Positions 35,468-49,430 of a DNA stretch of 64,000 bases are shown piece by piece; the first letter of the stretch is position 1; each line of letters opens with the position of its first letter. This stretch comes from Spirometra erinaceieuropaei. Taxonomy: Eukaryota > Platyhelminthes > Cestoda > Diphyllobothriidea > Diphyllobothriidae. The position numbers and the translations under genes are program-made. The notes beneath the pieces are model-generated. The model searched no databases. It saw nothing but the letters and a program-made list of their open reading frames with translations, and was not told where the DNA came from. Location: positions 3,313-67,312 of the forward strand of contig CACRXP010001212.1 in the NCBI GenBank assembly GCA_902702965.1, given 5' to 3'.

Positions 35468-37181
35468 TAGGGGTGGGGAAGCTTGTGTGACTTTTGTAGA
35501 ACGTCAGGATAACTGCCGACAAAAAAGATCGTGAAGACTGCAAACACTTAACTAAGCATTTCTTAAAGCTCATTGACTATGTTATTCTCGTAACATTAAT
35601 GGTGAAAACTCGCCTCGCGAACAGCAGGCGTAAGGGTATAATGTGATGCTTTGACTGAGTCCAAACATCTCAACGTGTGTGCAGTCTTAAAAGTGACAAA
35701 ATTGACCAGTTCACTCAAACAGTTATGACTGAAGGTGACTCTATAATGCAAAATGATCATGAGTTGCGCATTAATCGGACGGATGTTAACTAATACGTAT
35801 CGCGATAAGATGTCCTTCCGTGTTAGACACATCCACCAGACCCGTCTGCCTCCCTCGAATCGATGGGCATATTTTCACTTGTTTAACTAGCCTTTTACCC
35901 AACACACCTTGCGGAGGGGAAGGGTTTACCTATTTCCATACGTCGACAGGCTTTAAAGCATAAGACTACTAAGAAAGGCGCATGTTTGGAGCTAAATAGC
36001 TGATGCAGTCGGGCAGCTCTTCATGCTTAAAGTAGATTTGCAGTAGCTGGTGAATATTAGATGCTAAGCAGCGTTCGTTTCATGAATTGACGTCACCATC
36101 AGCCGATACTTTCACACTTTACATGGTGGGGCTTCGGTCATGCGGGATACTTCGGCCAATTACACTATCTTTTGCAGAATACCTTAGTGATAAGTCGGAG
36201 TGGCATATTTACTTCGTGGATATTGCGCATTATTAACGCACATCATAGCTTAAACAAACAAGAACAAAATATTATGTGGTAAATCAGCAAGTCGTGCAGA
36301 AATACAGGTTAATTTAGAGGCTATGAAAGGAGGCTTTCAAACATTGCCGATCCCCTGCCAAACGAAGCTTAGGGTGAAAGTGAGAGGTAAACTGGAAGAT
36401 AAACATTTACGCAAATTTCATAAACAACTTCGCGTTAAAATAACCACTCTGGTCTAATCTTTAGACTCACCGTGTGGTGATGTCTTACCGTTTTGTCCAG
36501 TGCTAAAGCACGTAGAGCAATTCCGAACTATGACCTTATCCTGAAACCCTTTGAGTTCATTAGTTTTTTAAGTTCAATCTACTATAAAGTTCAAGCGTAC
36601 CTTGCTGTCCTGATGTTTCGTTTTCTGCAAAAGTTAGGACGTTTTAGATAATTCAGCAAACCGGTGCATTAAATGGCATTCGAAAAATGTGGTAGGAAAT
36701 TTGGCGGTCTAAAATTCAAAGCGACTGTTTTCATTTGTCCCATTAGTTAAGTAATCCAGTCTAAACTGCAAGTGTGACGACCAGGTTACGATGTCCACCG
36801 AATGTTCCAGAAAATATGGCTGCAGAAGAGTAGGTGGTTTACCTTTTAATGATAATAAAATAGCACGGCAGCTGCTGAAGTCTGTCCTCTACCACCTGAT
36901 CTGGACAGAAAAACAAATTCAGAACAACCAAGGGTTGGCTCGGCGCAGTGGTTGACAGAACCGCAATATTCCGCTTGCGCGTCCCACACGCGCATTGGTG
37001 CGTTGCATAATATACCAAGTTCGTTTAAAAATACGGCTTTCTCGTTCCTCACATGTGCAAGAGCGATAAAGATGCCATCGTAGGAAGGAGCGATTGAACC
37101 CGACTCTTAGTTTACCAGTAAATCACATATAAGCAGCAACTGGATATTAGAAACTTAGCGTCAATACGGGAAACTAGCCCT
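35468..37181. other. AT-rich, no gene recognised
   Basis: Short chance frames only. Confidence 0.45.
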
Positions 37182-37183
37182 TA

Positions 37184-38171
37184 CAGTATGTGACCTAACT
37201 CATGAAATGTCAACAGAACTTCCGATACGTGTTTCCGTTTCGAAAAGATCAATTATGTAGGGTTGTAAAACTAATTATCCTCCAGCATAATTTTATAATT
37301 CTTCAGTTAGCCCAGGACGCCGGCCTTCAAAAAACTTCCTTTCGGCTGCATCTAAAAACCATACTCTTTAAAAAATGACTGTTTACTTACCACGCATTTT
37401 TAAAACGATTTTCGATGCTCTTAAAGATTCAATTATATTTCATAAAAAATAAACATTAAAATATTCTTCCTTTTGATCATTCAGTAGGAGATTACGTCCT
37501 CTTTCAATTTTATACGCAATGCATGAGTTAAATTTGGTTTTGAAAAAGTTTTTAATTGTGAGGTTTTTTAATGTCGTGACATGGCACTTCAGACATCGCC
37601 ATGTCCCTGTATTTACCAATTTGGCTTGTAAGGTTAACAATGTGACCCAAATTCACTGCTTAATTTTATGAATTCCATATGTACTTCCCTTAATACGGTA
37701 GAGAAATATATGGTTTCCGTACGCACAAATTACACGGCTTGTGGTTTGGTAACTCTGAATGTAAATGTAACGGCAGGTCTGGTTCAAAATTATTCGGAAA
37801 TTAGAAAAGTTTTAAAATACACAATTATATCCTACCTTTGAGTATAAAATTGAAAAAGCGTAATTTTCTACTGAATGAGCAAAATGACGAATATTTTTAT
37901 GTATGTTTTCAATGAAAAATAATTGAATCTTTAAAGGCATCGAAAATTGATGAAAAAATGCATGCTACTTAAGTAGGCTTTTTTACGGAGTATGGTTTTT
38001 AGATGTGACTGAAAAGAAGTTTGTTCGAAAGCCGTCATCCTGAGGCAACTAAATCTTTATAGAGTTATTGTGCACAATGATTGGTTTAACAAACTTACTT
38101 TATTAATCTTTTCATAACGAAAACGCATTTCGGAATCTCTGTTGAGATTTCATGTGTTACTCCACTTACTG
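37184..38171. mobile_element. Foldback element, full length (988 bp), TA flanks
   Basis: It is bounded by TA at 37182-37183 and 38172-38173. The ends are inverted: CAGTATGTGACCTAACTCAT at left against a right end reading CACTTACTG. The arms pair over roughly 400 bp, with a centre of about 200 bp. No transposase-like frame is present. TA duplication and CAGT ends fit a non-autonomous element moved by a Tc1/mariner-type enzyme; this is inference from structure. Confidence 0.8.
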
Positions 38172-41100
38172 TACTTTACCGTGAGGCCTTCTTTTTCGGC
38201 ATCAGCAACTGACTCGCAAACAGAGGTTTAGGCAAACTGCGCGTTACGCATCAAATTCAACAACTACAGCGTTCAGTGATGTCGACTTACTGAAGAATAT
38301 TACAGTTTCGTAAGTCTACATGTACGATTTATTGACATCATGCGTGGGCAGTGCAAAGCATGACTTAGTAATACGAAGATAAATATTCCTGCAGTGCATT
38401 GGAAAGTTCTTCATAAGCGTGTAATCAACCATTTTCGACGTTGCTAGAGCATTTACGATTTGGATATCAGATACAAAAAAGAGAGTAAATTGAAAAACAA
38501 CTGTCGGAAAAATATCGCAAAAATTACCGATTGCATTCCTCGCTTGGGTCTTGCCATCATGTATGATGTGTAGATTTGTGTCTCCCACACGGCGTTTGTG
38601 AAAGCAGGTCGGACAACTTGTCAATTGACGTTCATTCCATAAGATGCTAGCTTTGAACGGAATGAATGAAAATTCCCTTATGTTATTTGAAAGTAAAATA
38701 TGGTCCTGTTAACCAAAATTCATTTCTGCTGCCTCTGGCAAACATGATGCACGTTTTGGACATACTATGTGATTAACATATCCCCCATTTTTACAATCTA
38801 AAGCATAATATCTGTCAATGCTTGAGTCAAACAATACTTAAAAGGTTACCTTTTATTCTTCGTGAAGTTATGCACGCTCATGCAGTTTCTCTTTAATTTA
38901 TGCCATTAACCTCTTACGCGTAATCTAACACATTTTTCATTTATGATTTTTCAGAGGGTCTTCCTGATTGCGATTTAGTGGTTAGGTTTGTGGTTTCTTA
39001 AAACTTCTGTTGTCCTGACTATTGGTGAACGATTGAAACGTTACTTAACATTTTGGTGGACTTTAACACAAATCTGGTGTATTTTAGCATGGCCAACTAC
39101 AGACACTTTATTGGCAATGGAAAAGTTACTATCACCAGCTGCTTCTGTCATGCCGCTACAGTAAAATCTTTTTTAAACAAAAAAAAAACACAACATAGGG
39201 CATAAATTGAAAATAAAAAACATCCAACAATAAGGCAAATTTACAACACAAAGTGATTAAACATACAAACCGGTGAAATTGACCTGCTTAATATTTGGAA
39301 ACGGAAACTTATGAAAACCACGGTATATGCAAACCTCCGAATAACATGCATGGAAATTAAGCACTGCGTAGTTTTCTTCCTTGCAAGAAAGTGGCAAAGT
39401 CTTATTAGTATATAAAGATTCATATTAAGACTGCTATCGTTGTGAGTTTAGAGGCCTTTTTACGAGTTTTTGTCTTACAAATACATGCGGATGTAGTGCG
39501 TGTAATTACGATGTAATTTCCATCGACATTCTCAAATGCACTAATATATGTTGGCTTTTTATGTCTCACGCAAATAAATTGTATAACAAATTATTGATGC
39601 TGACACAGAGATGAGAGTGTCATGCAGTTTTTGAAGCACATTTTAAGTCGGAATGCTGCAAACATAACACCCTCTACCTGCACATACATCTGCGGTTAAT
39701 GCAACCATCGCTGGAGATCACGGAGCAGAGAATGCAGAAGGCCAAGAAATGCAAATGTGGTCCTGCCGACCGCATAATGTGTGTTCGCTGTAAAAAATAA
39801 CCCACATATAAGTACTTCTGATAAATACTCACTTTTGGATGATTGGTTGGCGGTATTTAGGGCAGTTTGCATGCCAACTGATGGTGTTTTTCCGAACACT
39901 CTCTGTGTATCTTTTTGCAACAACCCAAATGATCTCTTGAGAAAACAGTCAAATAATACGTGAGTTCCATAGCCCCTAACTTCTCCCGATCGCATTAAGA
40001 CGGACAAACTCTGTCTATATTTACTACTTAACGTCTTAGGAAATTGCGCTTATTTAAAAACTAGTAGAACACCTTCCAGCAATATTAGGAAGCGCTCAAT
40101 TAAAGAAGGCTAACAGCACAGGCCACTACGTCGATGCCAGAAGGGCCTTTCGAGCCATTTTGCAAGGTTCCTTCCCTCTATCAAAAAACGCTTAAAGAGC
40201 ATATGTTGATTACAGCAGAGGCGTTTGCATTTGAGCTACGCGAAGCGTTCCCATATACGCAGAAGAACTTAATGCAGATCCCAAAGTTGCCATGGTTCAA
40301 AGCAACCAAGCCAGCCACCGGTGTTTACCTTTCCCCTGGAGCCGTCTGAAAATTTGGTGTTTCATTCTCCCTTCCCACTTAAACCTGAGTTACGACATAA
40401 TCATTTATTTTTCCGTCATTTTGCTTCATTATTTCAATAGCCATAAGATCTACAGGCCTGAAGAGAATGTCCTTTCCCGCAAGTTTGGCAGAATGTTTAA
40501 TTAATGTGCTTCTGTCGATAGCTACTACATTTTGTATTTTTCTGAATTTACACAAAAGTCATCAGCTGGGTCACGTAGTGCATGCGGAGAAATTAACTGA
40601 AATCAGAATGCAAAATAGCACAAAATATGCCACTAACTGGCCAATTTTCCTAAACCAAATTCATTTGTATTTCCTCATATGGACTGTTCATCTACTAAGC
40701 TGCTTGCATGAGGAAATTTGCATTGAATAGATGTTAGGAGTATGCTTTTGCGTTTGTTGGTAAACAAGCAAGCGAAACCAATGCTACATGTGAGGGCGGA
40801 ATAACCGTTCGGTTCAATTTTGTGAGATTAAGTACCCTGTGGCAAAACAATCAGAAGTCTCGGCAACCTGATTTGTGATATGCAATACTGCTTAATGCTA
40901 CAATGAACAAGAGGACTAAGGAAGATCTTTTTTCATCAATTATATGAGGTGCTGATTTCTGAGAGACCGTTTCCGAGTCCGTCCTTCAACTTATAGGGTG
41001 CATACGCTGACTGATATTTTTCATTAATTAAATAACACTACAATACACTTTCCGTCTTACGAAATACTAAACACAATCCTGAAAGGTGTTTTTGATGGGA

Positions 41101-41429
41101 AGGTATTACTAAGGCTGCGATTTAATATTCATTATCATGCAGCACACTCCCCATATATCGTCTTTTGAATGGGATTTCAACTAGCTTCCGTCAGCAAGTG
41201 TGATTATTCAATTAACATGCAAATTTATTTTATAGTAAACATGCACAAAACTATTGTTTCTTGTATTCATTCGGTAGCGACTCACCCCTTCTTCAAGTGC
41301 TATAAGCAAAGGAAGGTTGTCTTTCGGGTTAGAAAGGTTTGCTTTTAGGGAGTTTTTCAGGGGCGTGTGATGTCCCTTCCTAGAGTAAATGCGCACAAGT
41401 GCGTTTAAATAACCAGGTTTTTGGAACAT
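38172..41429. other. AT-rich, no gene recognised
   Basis: Frames of up to about 100 codons (38316-38624, 39696-40007) show no domain I recognise. Confidence 0.45.
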
Positions 41430-41670
41430 ACTGATACCAATTCTTTAAGTATAAAAAATGTAAAGAACGCAGTTTGCCGTCTAAATAATTTTGTGTGCTT
41501 GTTTTCTGTAAAATATGTGCAAAATTTATAAGCGGCATTGAAAATAAATGTGAAGACCACATGATGCTTAGAGAGTCATTGCTTATCGAGTGGGTTTTGC
41601 AGGGGTGGGAAAGAAGCTCGTTTAAAAACCGGCATTCTGGCCTGATGTAAATATTCTGGATTATGCCACA
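41430..41670. repeat. Decayed fragment of the foldback family
   Basis: It aligns by eye to the right arm: AGTATAAAAAATGTAAAG, TTTTCTGTAAAATATGTGCA, GGCATTGAAAATAAATG, GTGGGTTTTGCAGGGG, then CGGCATTCTGGCCTGA. Neither end is preserved. Confidence 0.5.
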
Positions 41671-43989
41671 GGCCAGTTCGACCGTCGTGCCCGACGATGC
41701 TCACCGTATGCTCCACAGCAATGTTAAGTAGATACGATGACTTAAGAGTGGATTAGTTGATGGTGAGAGTTGACTTGTGCAGCATCTAACGCGCTCCGTC
41801 CTCTTCCCCACCTGGACCCGGTGTCAAAACACAGTCAAGAAGGCTGGAGGCGGTGAGTTGGCGAATGGATAGTGCGGCCGAACCAGCATCTAGGCGTTCC
41901 ACCACACACCCGGTCCACAACAAACATTTGTCCAGGATTTTGACCACCAATTGCACAGCAACGGGTCAGAAGGACGAGGATGACTGGGCAACCATGTTCA
42001 CGACCTGTATACCCAGCGCGAGTGCAAACACATCTGCCGGCAGTGATCCAGGCTCCAGAGAACTATCAGCGAACATCAGACGGCAAGGGCCATGGTTTGC
42101 TGATCGTGAGATAGCAGACGCTTACTTTCCTCGAGGCTCAGGGGGGTGACACACAGCCCTACATTTCGACTCGACCGTCGTCCATCAAAGACTGGGTTGT
42201 GCTAAACACCGATCAGCAACGCAACCCCTTTCTGAGATTTTGGTACACAAAATTTCATGAGATAGTCCAGTCGGCATGAGGTGCCAACCGTGAAGATGAG
42301 CGGTTGCTTGAGGTCAAACCTGACTGACATCGTTAGCCCCAGTCTCGACATCATGAATTCTGGCAGAATGCGGTCACAGCAGTCACAGGTCACAAAATGC
42401 GACATCAAAGTGTAATTATTGTTTAACATATGAAGTGTGAGGGGGAATGAGGAATCCAGACTGAAATATTGATCCAAACAACATATCTTCCAGATAAAAT
42501 GCTGCGTTAAAAGTGGGTATACTGCAGCGTTGGTTAAGGTTGCTCTTCGCCGCCAGATTAGAAGTCATCGTGAATTTTGCTGACAAAAATTGCACGGCTG
42601 GTTTTCTGAAAGTCTACAAAGCATTCGATTATCTTGCTCTAATTTTTCAACTAACTTAAAGATAACTTCAAAGAAGCACTTTTCTTAGAGGGACACTGCT
42701 TTCTTAGTTTTAAATAGGCCTATTTTCTACACTTTAATGTAATAAGTAAACTGAGATCTCACTTAGTCTAAGGGCTTGCAGACCGCACGTTTCTGTGTGT
42801 TTATCGAACTGGCGTACAAAGTAATGTACAGGTGACGATCAGAGACAGCCGACAGCTCGTAAAGCGGCCATCCAAACAGTCCCATAAAAAGCCTATCTAT
42901 ATGACACGTTAAAAGCAACATGCTTTCGACGATCTTGGAATTAGCTGACTGACAAATAACCTTATGCTTTCTCTTTGCCACTACGGACTGCTACACGATC
43001 GTATCTTGGAAAATTTGGTTTATGCGGTAGAGCGTTTTACATCACTTCATATCACTTCTATCGATCAGCTGTAAATTCGCGTCTTCACTATGGGCATGTT
43101 GTTACTACTAGCCTTACCAACGTGTCCCCAGGACAAAACGTCAACAGCAACCCCGCCAGCAAAGCCGCATAGTACCGGCATCCAGACTGATAAAGATGCA
43201 GAATAACTGGCAGGGATACGCAAATCATTTCGAGTTGAAGACTGTTTTCACAGTCAAAAAAAACAATCCGCAGTCCACAGGACGAGGAGACTGCACTACC
43301 ACACACAGCCTAGAACATGGGCCTAAACAACTCTGAAATTTCCTCACTTAACCTTCTGCTTGTTAGTCCCAAATAACCTCTCAAATGACACACCTAATTA
43401 ACATGTTTATCACGAAGTCCAAGATTCTTCACGCTTGGCGCACGGTAAGAAACACGCCTGTCATTAAAAGTCTACCATTTGTGTTTCCGAATTTGGCAAC
43501 GATAAGATGTAGGATCCGCAACTAACTTCATCTATATTGTGGATTTTGCCATACGTTGACGGGTGGCGGAGGAGGTAGTACGGGAGGTGTGGGACAACAT
43601 ACAGGACAGAGAGCGAGCAAACACAAAAAATAGACAAATTTCTGCCGAAAGTTTTATCGTACGCTGTCATTTGGCGAAGAAAGTGAGTGTAATAATTAAA
43701 AAATAAACAAAAGCCGATTTTCGAAGATTAACAGATTTTGAATAACGCGCCGCAGGTAAGTTAATATTTAGCCAGGAAGGGAAGGGGTTTGCAAAAATGG
43801 GAGCGGTGAATAGTGAATGATGTTTTCAGTCCCACTGAATTTTAATATATGTTAATAGAGTTGCCATCTACTTGGGCGTCCAGCCCCCTATCGTTACTCT
43901 AAGCTTTTCTGTCCAACTGCCTGCTTTTCTGCACCTCTGAAGCTCGATGAACGAAGTGCCTTAGATTCGGTTTAGTCATTCCCCTCGAA
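41671..43989. other. No gene recognised; GC-rich island at about 41780-42160
   Basis: The island at 41780-42160 stands out from its AT-rich surroundings. It holds an open frame of 98 codons (41853-42149) with no recognisable domain. The words near 41820 weakly resemble the dispersed repeat at 4315 and 10905. The rest shows nothing. Confidence 0.4.
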
Positions 43990-45050
43990 AAACTGCAGCC
44001 ACTTGTAATTTACATAAAAGGCCAGGTGTGCCACTCTGGATGCTGTTGATACTGCACTCCACTCTGCTCTAAGAGACCTAGATAATGGCTGTTATGCCTA
44101 CGCGTTCGAATTTTCGTTTTTAATGCTTCGTTTTCAAAACTGTTCTGCGCCGTCTCCTGTTTGCTCTCCTGGCTGGGCTGTTTATTGGCTTGGCGATTAC
44201 CTTACTTTCCGCACTCACTTTGTCCAGTCTGTTAGGTGGGAATCTATTGTCCCTCCAAATAACTGTGCTACCCTCCAAGATTCCATGCTATCTCCTCATC
44301 TCTTCTGCCTTCAAACCGATGACCTGAGATCGCCAAATGACCGCGAATATGTTAAGTTTGTTGACGAGACATTCGTTGGTCACCATCTCAACAATCAGGC
44401 TCATTAATTTCTGATGAATGAGTACGATGACATCTCTCCATGGTCGTTGGAAAATGGCCACCTACTTAACAGTCTGAAATCAGTCCAACGTGTTTTCGCA
44501 CTGCACGTCCGTCCTATTCCCTAGTCCTTGGACGTTCCTTTTAGTGAGGTATCCTCTTTCCGGTACGTTTGTGTTACTCTGTCCTCAAATCTTTTCTTCT
44601 ACTTTCATAGTGAAACCTTTTTCACTGACCTTCGTAAATCTGCCTGTTACATTTATCATTTGCTTTCCTATGACAATCCTCAATCATCAGTCTGATAACT
44701 TGTAGACGCTAGCATTGTTCAATTTATTCTTCATCGTTCTCCAATCATTGTTTCTGGTAATTTCATAACCTATTATCCGAATGTTCTATTCTGCTGCTGG
44801 CGTTCCTTATGCCGTTTTTACTGATGCGATAATATAACGACATTTCACAATGGCGAGCAATTATTTGATCAAATTCTGAATGCTCTTGTCCATCCCCTTC
44901 ATTCTGAACTAATTGCCGTGGCTTCCGACTTAACTCTCACCGTACATCGAAGTATCAATGTATTATATTTCCATCACTGGCTCGATACCTTGCGTGTGAA
45001 CATAGCAAATTATCTAAACTACGACTTCAAGCGTCCCCGTAATATATAAA
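43990..45050 (+). mobile_element. Decayed non-LTR retrotransposon, RT C-terminal half
   Basis: Reading through stops and frameshifts: VDTALHSALRDLDNGCYAYA (before motif A), then LSPHLFCLQTDDLRSPN (end of motif B), YVKFVDETFVGHHLNN (motif C, with FVDE in place of FADD), then PWSLENGHLLNSLKS, FSEVSSFRYVCVTLSS and LHSELIAVASDLTL from the C-terminal region. Recognition is by RT motif order. The clade differs from the CR1-like LINE at 19-21 kb. There are multiple stops and the catalytic site is lost. Confidence 0.75.
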
Positions 45051-45617
45051 CGATTTTATGCAAATCTATTTACACCCGTGCCTCATTTGTAAATTGTTAT
45101 ACTGGTCACAATGAATGAAAACATGTTTGCTGAAAATTGTGAAAGATATTTTCAAAATAAAATGTCATCCTTTCCCTTCTTTCTCTCTTCCACTATATTC
45201 AAAAACGCTATGAACCGAATTTTACATATGGACGTATACGACGACACAGAAGGTTTGCTCCCCGTCCCAGAGACGATCGAAGAATTCTAATAGCTGCCCA
45301 ATTGAAAGATGCTGGGAAACGATGAAATCCGGTCGAAGTTTACAAGTGTGGCAACACAAAACTAATAATAACGTCGCTTCGTTTTTACCGGAGATCTGTT
45401 CACAAAGACACACCGTTCAAGGCTTCGAGCTGGTCACAGAAGTACATATATAGGAACGGTAGAGGTAGAGTAATCGAATGACTGGACGTATGCCAAACTC
45501 CGCGTACTGGGCAGGCAATACAACAAATAACTAAATTGTGACATATCATACTACCTAAAATAATAAGTAGTCATTATATAGCAAATAAATGTAAGAATTT
45601 TCTAACAGGATGCTGAT

Positions 45618-45900
45618 AAAGGGGTGTTAACCAATCGCTTTTGCGGAATTCAGTCGTCCTATTGTGAATTACGGGCTCTCTCTAGAGCCTAAACAGCAGC
45701 CACGCAGGGGTGCATGATATAGGCAGTAGGTTATTACCAACAAAGTCAAGGGAGGACGGATAGCGAGTTGTTGGACTTCTAACTAACAGATCGCGGGATA
45801 GACCTCCACGTTCTCCACACTTCGGGGTTGAGTGTTACTGGCTGACGATGTCTAATAAGCCAGAAATGGCCATTTCAGTTTCCCTTGTCTATCTCGTTAA
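45618..45900 (+). mobile_element. Composite SINE, inverted tail then head and body
   Basis: 45618-45745 is the inverted tail (GAATTACGGGCTCTCTCTAG, GCATGATATAGGCAG), running into an inverted body scrap (TTACCAACAAAGTCAAGGGA). It is followed by a shortened plus-strand head (GGACTTCTAACTAACAGATC) and body (CACTTCGGGGTTGAG, AAGCCAGAAATGGCCATTTC). Box A is deleted and box B is degraded. The layout repeats that of 6020-6475. Confidence 0.65.
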
Positions 45901-47480
45901 TGGAATTCTGTCAACCCGAAGTCTTTTATCTATAATGATGATTGAAATCGATTTTAGGCACGTGACCGTGAAAGACTTAACGAGCAGTAATTAATTGGCT
46001 TTCAAGGCTCCGAAACCATTTTCGCACCGGAAAAACTACATACTGCCTTTGTAGATCGAAGGACTGCAGCGGCACTGGAAATTTACGTCCGCGATGAGCA
46101 TAAACCATTGCGCGTTACACTCAAGTGAATTCCACGGCCTCCTAACGTCTCCAAGACCACTTACCTCGGTTCGCTCGTGATCATGGGTTTGCTCGCCTTG
46201 AAATACGTAGTCCACGTAAAATCTGGAAAAGATAAACTCCCACACAGTCGTAGAGTAGTAATGTCAGCACATTTTATTGTGAAGTGAACGGTGGTAAATA
46301 GCATAGGTCTTGGTCTTCTGACGTAGTCAGATGTTTCAGTTTCATCTGCATTACTACCGGCCTTACGAGCCACGTCTGTCCTAACGACCTAGGCAGATGA
46401 TCTATATGGGACGTTTTTCCAACCCGTGAAATCCGCCAATACAGTGGATAATTCGACCGTTACAAACAATAAGGCCCACCCTCAGGTCCACAACGCGGCG
46501 CAGGAATGACTCAAGCTTGGTTTTTCTATGATGAAGAGGACACACACTGCATCTATCTCATTCTCTTTTCCTGCCCTCACATTGCTACGAAGACAAGACA
46601 GAGTCAGGACGCTCGGGCGAGGGCAGGATCCCTAAGCCTGGCAAAACTGAACTGTCGTCTTCGTGTGTCAGTGGTCATCCGCGGCACCTGGAATCGTTGA
46701 CATTTCATTATTTACCAAATAATGATTAAACCAGCAGAAACAACAACGGTTTTACATCGTTCTTCTAGGCTCTGTGAAGGTATTACTTCCAAGTCGGGTC
46801 TTCAAGAAGTCGGAAAACTATAAATTCAAGGATCACTGACTGAGCAGTTAGCACAAAGAGGCGTTACTGTTAGCGTTGACAAAAACGGAGTGAAATAGTA
46901 GCCTCTAGTCACGGTGCTGAGAATGAGGTGACTATGACCTTTCCAAAGCCGCCTAGCCGTTGTTTTGTTGACGTTAAACTGGTCACATATGGAGCCACTT
47001 AATCAAACAGAAGTCGCTTAATTCGTACAAAAAACAAAATCGATCTGAACAGGAATCACGGGCCATCGGTAACTGACTGCATTGTCACTCGTAGTCATGC
47101 TTGCAACCGCATTAGAGTGCACCATAACGGGACTGTTTACGTCGAAATTTGTGGGTTCTTTAATTTTGCATTTTTTCAATCGTTTCAAAAGGTTAACAAC
47201 AAGAGCCAGCGTGGCACAAGTTTGGTCTACACAGACCCGTGGTCCACATGAAATTTCATTCTTAGTATGGAGCGCGTTGTCAGCTGCGCAATATCCTAGC
47301 TGTCGTTTGGGGGGCTAAAGGTGATGAATCATCCATAGTGATTACTGCAGTCTGAACGCCGTTCAAAAACACTCTTAGCGAAGAGAGCTGGTGGCGAAGC
47401 CATCGCATCTGCGTTAAGAGCAAAAAGTCGCGTCAGTGACCTGCACAGAATATATGATTCATTCTGGCGCCCTAGTCTAC
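45901..47480. other. No gene recognised
   Basis: Mixed composition and short frames only. 46470-46700 is GC-richer and may be an old repeat. Confidence 0.4.
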
Positions 47481-47561
47481 TTACCCTCCTCCTCCTCCTC
47501 CTCTTCATCCTCCTCTTCCTCCTCCTCTTCCTCCTCCTCTTCCTCCTCCTCTTCCTCCTCC
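47481..47561. repeat. (TCC)n-type microsatellite
   Basis: An interrupted run of CCT and CTT triplets. It creates artificial poly-Ser frames on the plus strand and Arg/Lys-rich frames on the minus strand. Confidence 0.92.
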
Positions 47562-47826
47562 CCAATAGGATGGTACCTTGGAATCGTGTCGATTTATTCA
47601 AAGGGATTTCTTCCAGTCGTCAAAAACTGGCAACATCGATGTGGCTTGAACATCAGACACCTGAGACGGCTGAGCCTGAACCTCAAAAAACATACTACTC
47701 TCCCTCTAATCTGCCAGATATTTCTATCTCATTCATGCTGTCGATGAATAGCCTGCCTTTTGAGTTGCTTCTTGAGAATATATGATTTGGAAGAAAGTCA
47801 AGCATCAATGTGACAACTGGATTGTA

Positions 47827-48805
47827 CAGTAGATGTGTTTACTCATGAAATGTCAACCAAAATTTCGAAATGCGTTCTCGTTTCGAAAAGATAAATTAAG
47901 TAGCGTTGTAAAACTAATCATGATGCAGCATAAATTTATAATGATCCAGTCACCTCAGGGTGTCGGCTTTCAAAAAAACTTATTTTCGGCTACATGCAAG
48001 ATCTATACTCTGCAAAAATGACTACTTAAGTAGCATGCAATTTTTTCACTGATTTTCGATGCCCTTAAAAATTCAATTATATTTCATGGAAAATATTCAT
48101 ACAAATATTCGTTCTTTGACTTATTCTGTAGTAAATCACATCTTTCAATTCCATAATCAAAAGAAGAGTATATTTCGGTTTTAAAAAAGTTTCTAATTTT
48201 GAGACTTTTTAATTCCGTTAAATGGTCGCTCATGAAACGTCATGCATCTGCATTTACGAATGTGGCTTGTAAAGCTAGCAATATTGCTCAAATCCACCGT
48301 TTAATTTTATGAACATCATATGGTCTCCTCTTAAAACCGTAGAGCAATGCATGGTTTTCCGTTAACGGAAAATATACAGCTTGTAGTTTTGAAATCCTGA
48401 ATGCGAGTTTAACAGCAGGTCGGGTACAAAATTATCCTCGATTAAAAAAAGTTTTTAAATGCCGAATCATACTCGCCTTTTGAGTATGAAATTGAAAGTG
48501 GACGTAAGTTTCTACCGAATAAGCAAAAGCATGAATATTTTTATGCATGTTTTCTATGAAATATAATTGAATTTTCAAGGGTATCAAAAATTGCATGATA
48601 CTTATGTACTCATTTTTTGCAAAGTATAGATCTTGCATGCAGCCAAAAATAAGTTCTTTCGAAAGCCGACAGCCTGAGGTAACTGGATCATTATAGATTT
48701 ATGCAGCATCGGGATTAGTTTTACAACAATACTTAATTTATCTTTTCGAAACGAGAACGCACATCGAAATTTTGGTTGACATTTCATGAGTTAGTACATC
48801 TACTG
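47827..48805. mobile_element. Foldback element, full length (979 bp), TA flanks
   Basis: TA at 47825-47826 and 48806-48807. The left arm from CAGTAGATG and the right arm ending CATCTACTG pair over about 400 bp (47827-48215 against 48420-48805), with about 200 bp of centre. Both arms encode nearly the same short peptide in opposite directions, which is a consequence of the inverted repeat. Confidence 0.85.
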
Positions 48806-48814
48806 TAATGTACA

Positions 48815-48852
48815 GTCATCCTAGTCTTTGTCGGTAATTACATAATGTTTTG
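48815..48852 (+). repeat. SINE tail scrap
   Basis: CTAGTCTTTGTCGGTAATTA matches the body/tail of the SINE at 6196-6475. It lies immediately outside the foldback element. Confidence 0.45.
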
Positions 48853-49430
48853 TCTTTTTAAATCAATCTGGCACATATATTCCAAGTAATTATTACCAGA
48901 ACAGAGATGCCATTATGGGGCCATCTAAGATGCACGGACCTTGCTTCTTTCAGGATAAAAGTGTCCAAAAAGGATCGATTGTGTACTTGAAAAGGCAGAT
49001 ATTGCCAACTGCGAGTTGATTTATTATTTCCGATAAATGGGAAGGGCGCGCAGGTAAGGCCAAAATAATGCATCCGTCTAAAAACGAACAGTCGCAGCTC
49101 CAGTAATTTCTTTAAGCGTCCCAATCGTGCACTTCGAAGACCAGACCCACGAAACGAAATCATTGTTGAAATCAAGAGCACCCTTTGGCGACGTGAAAGT
49201 TGATATCTTGTTTCGTGGCTCCATGTCTCCACCTAGAAAATTCAAATAAATCTGTTGATAGATCTTTGCAAAAACCTGGCAAACAGGCAGTCATCTAAAA
49301 CTGGTACATATATTCCTTATGACACTTCTAGATGGGCAAAAAGTACAATGCAGAAAATGATGCAAGACCAGTTTCAAGCAAAGTCCTTTTCAAATACTGA
49401 CGGGTACACTGTTAGGAATATTAGTTCGCT

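Noticed and set aside
47436..47747. Poly-Ser protein (plus) and Arg/Lys-rich protein (minus)
   Set aside because: Both are read from the interrupted TCC/GGA microsatellite at 47481-47561.
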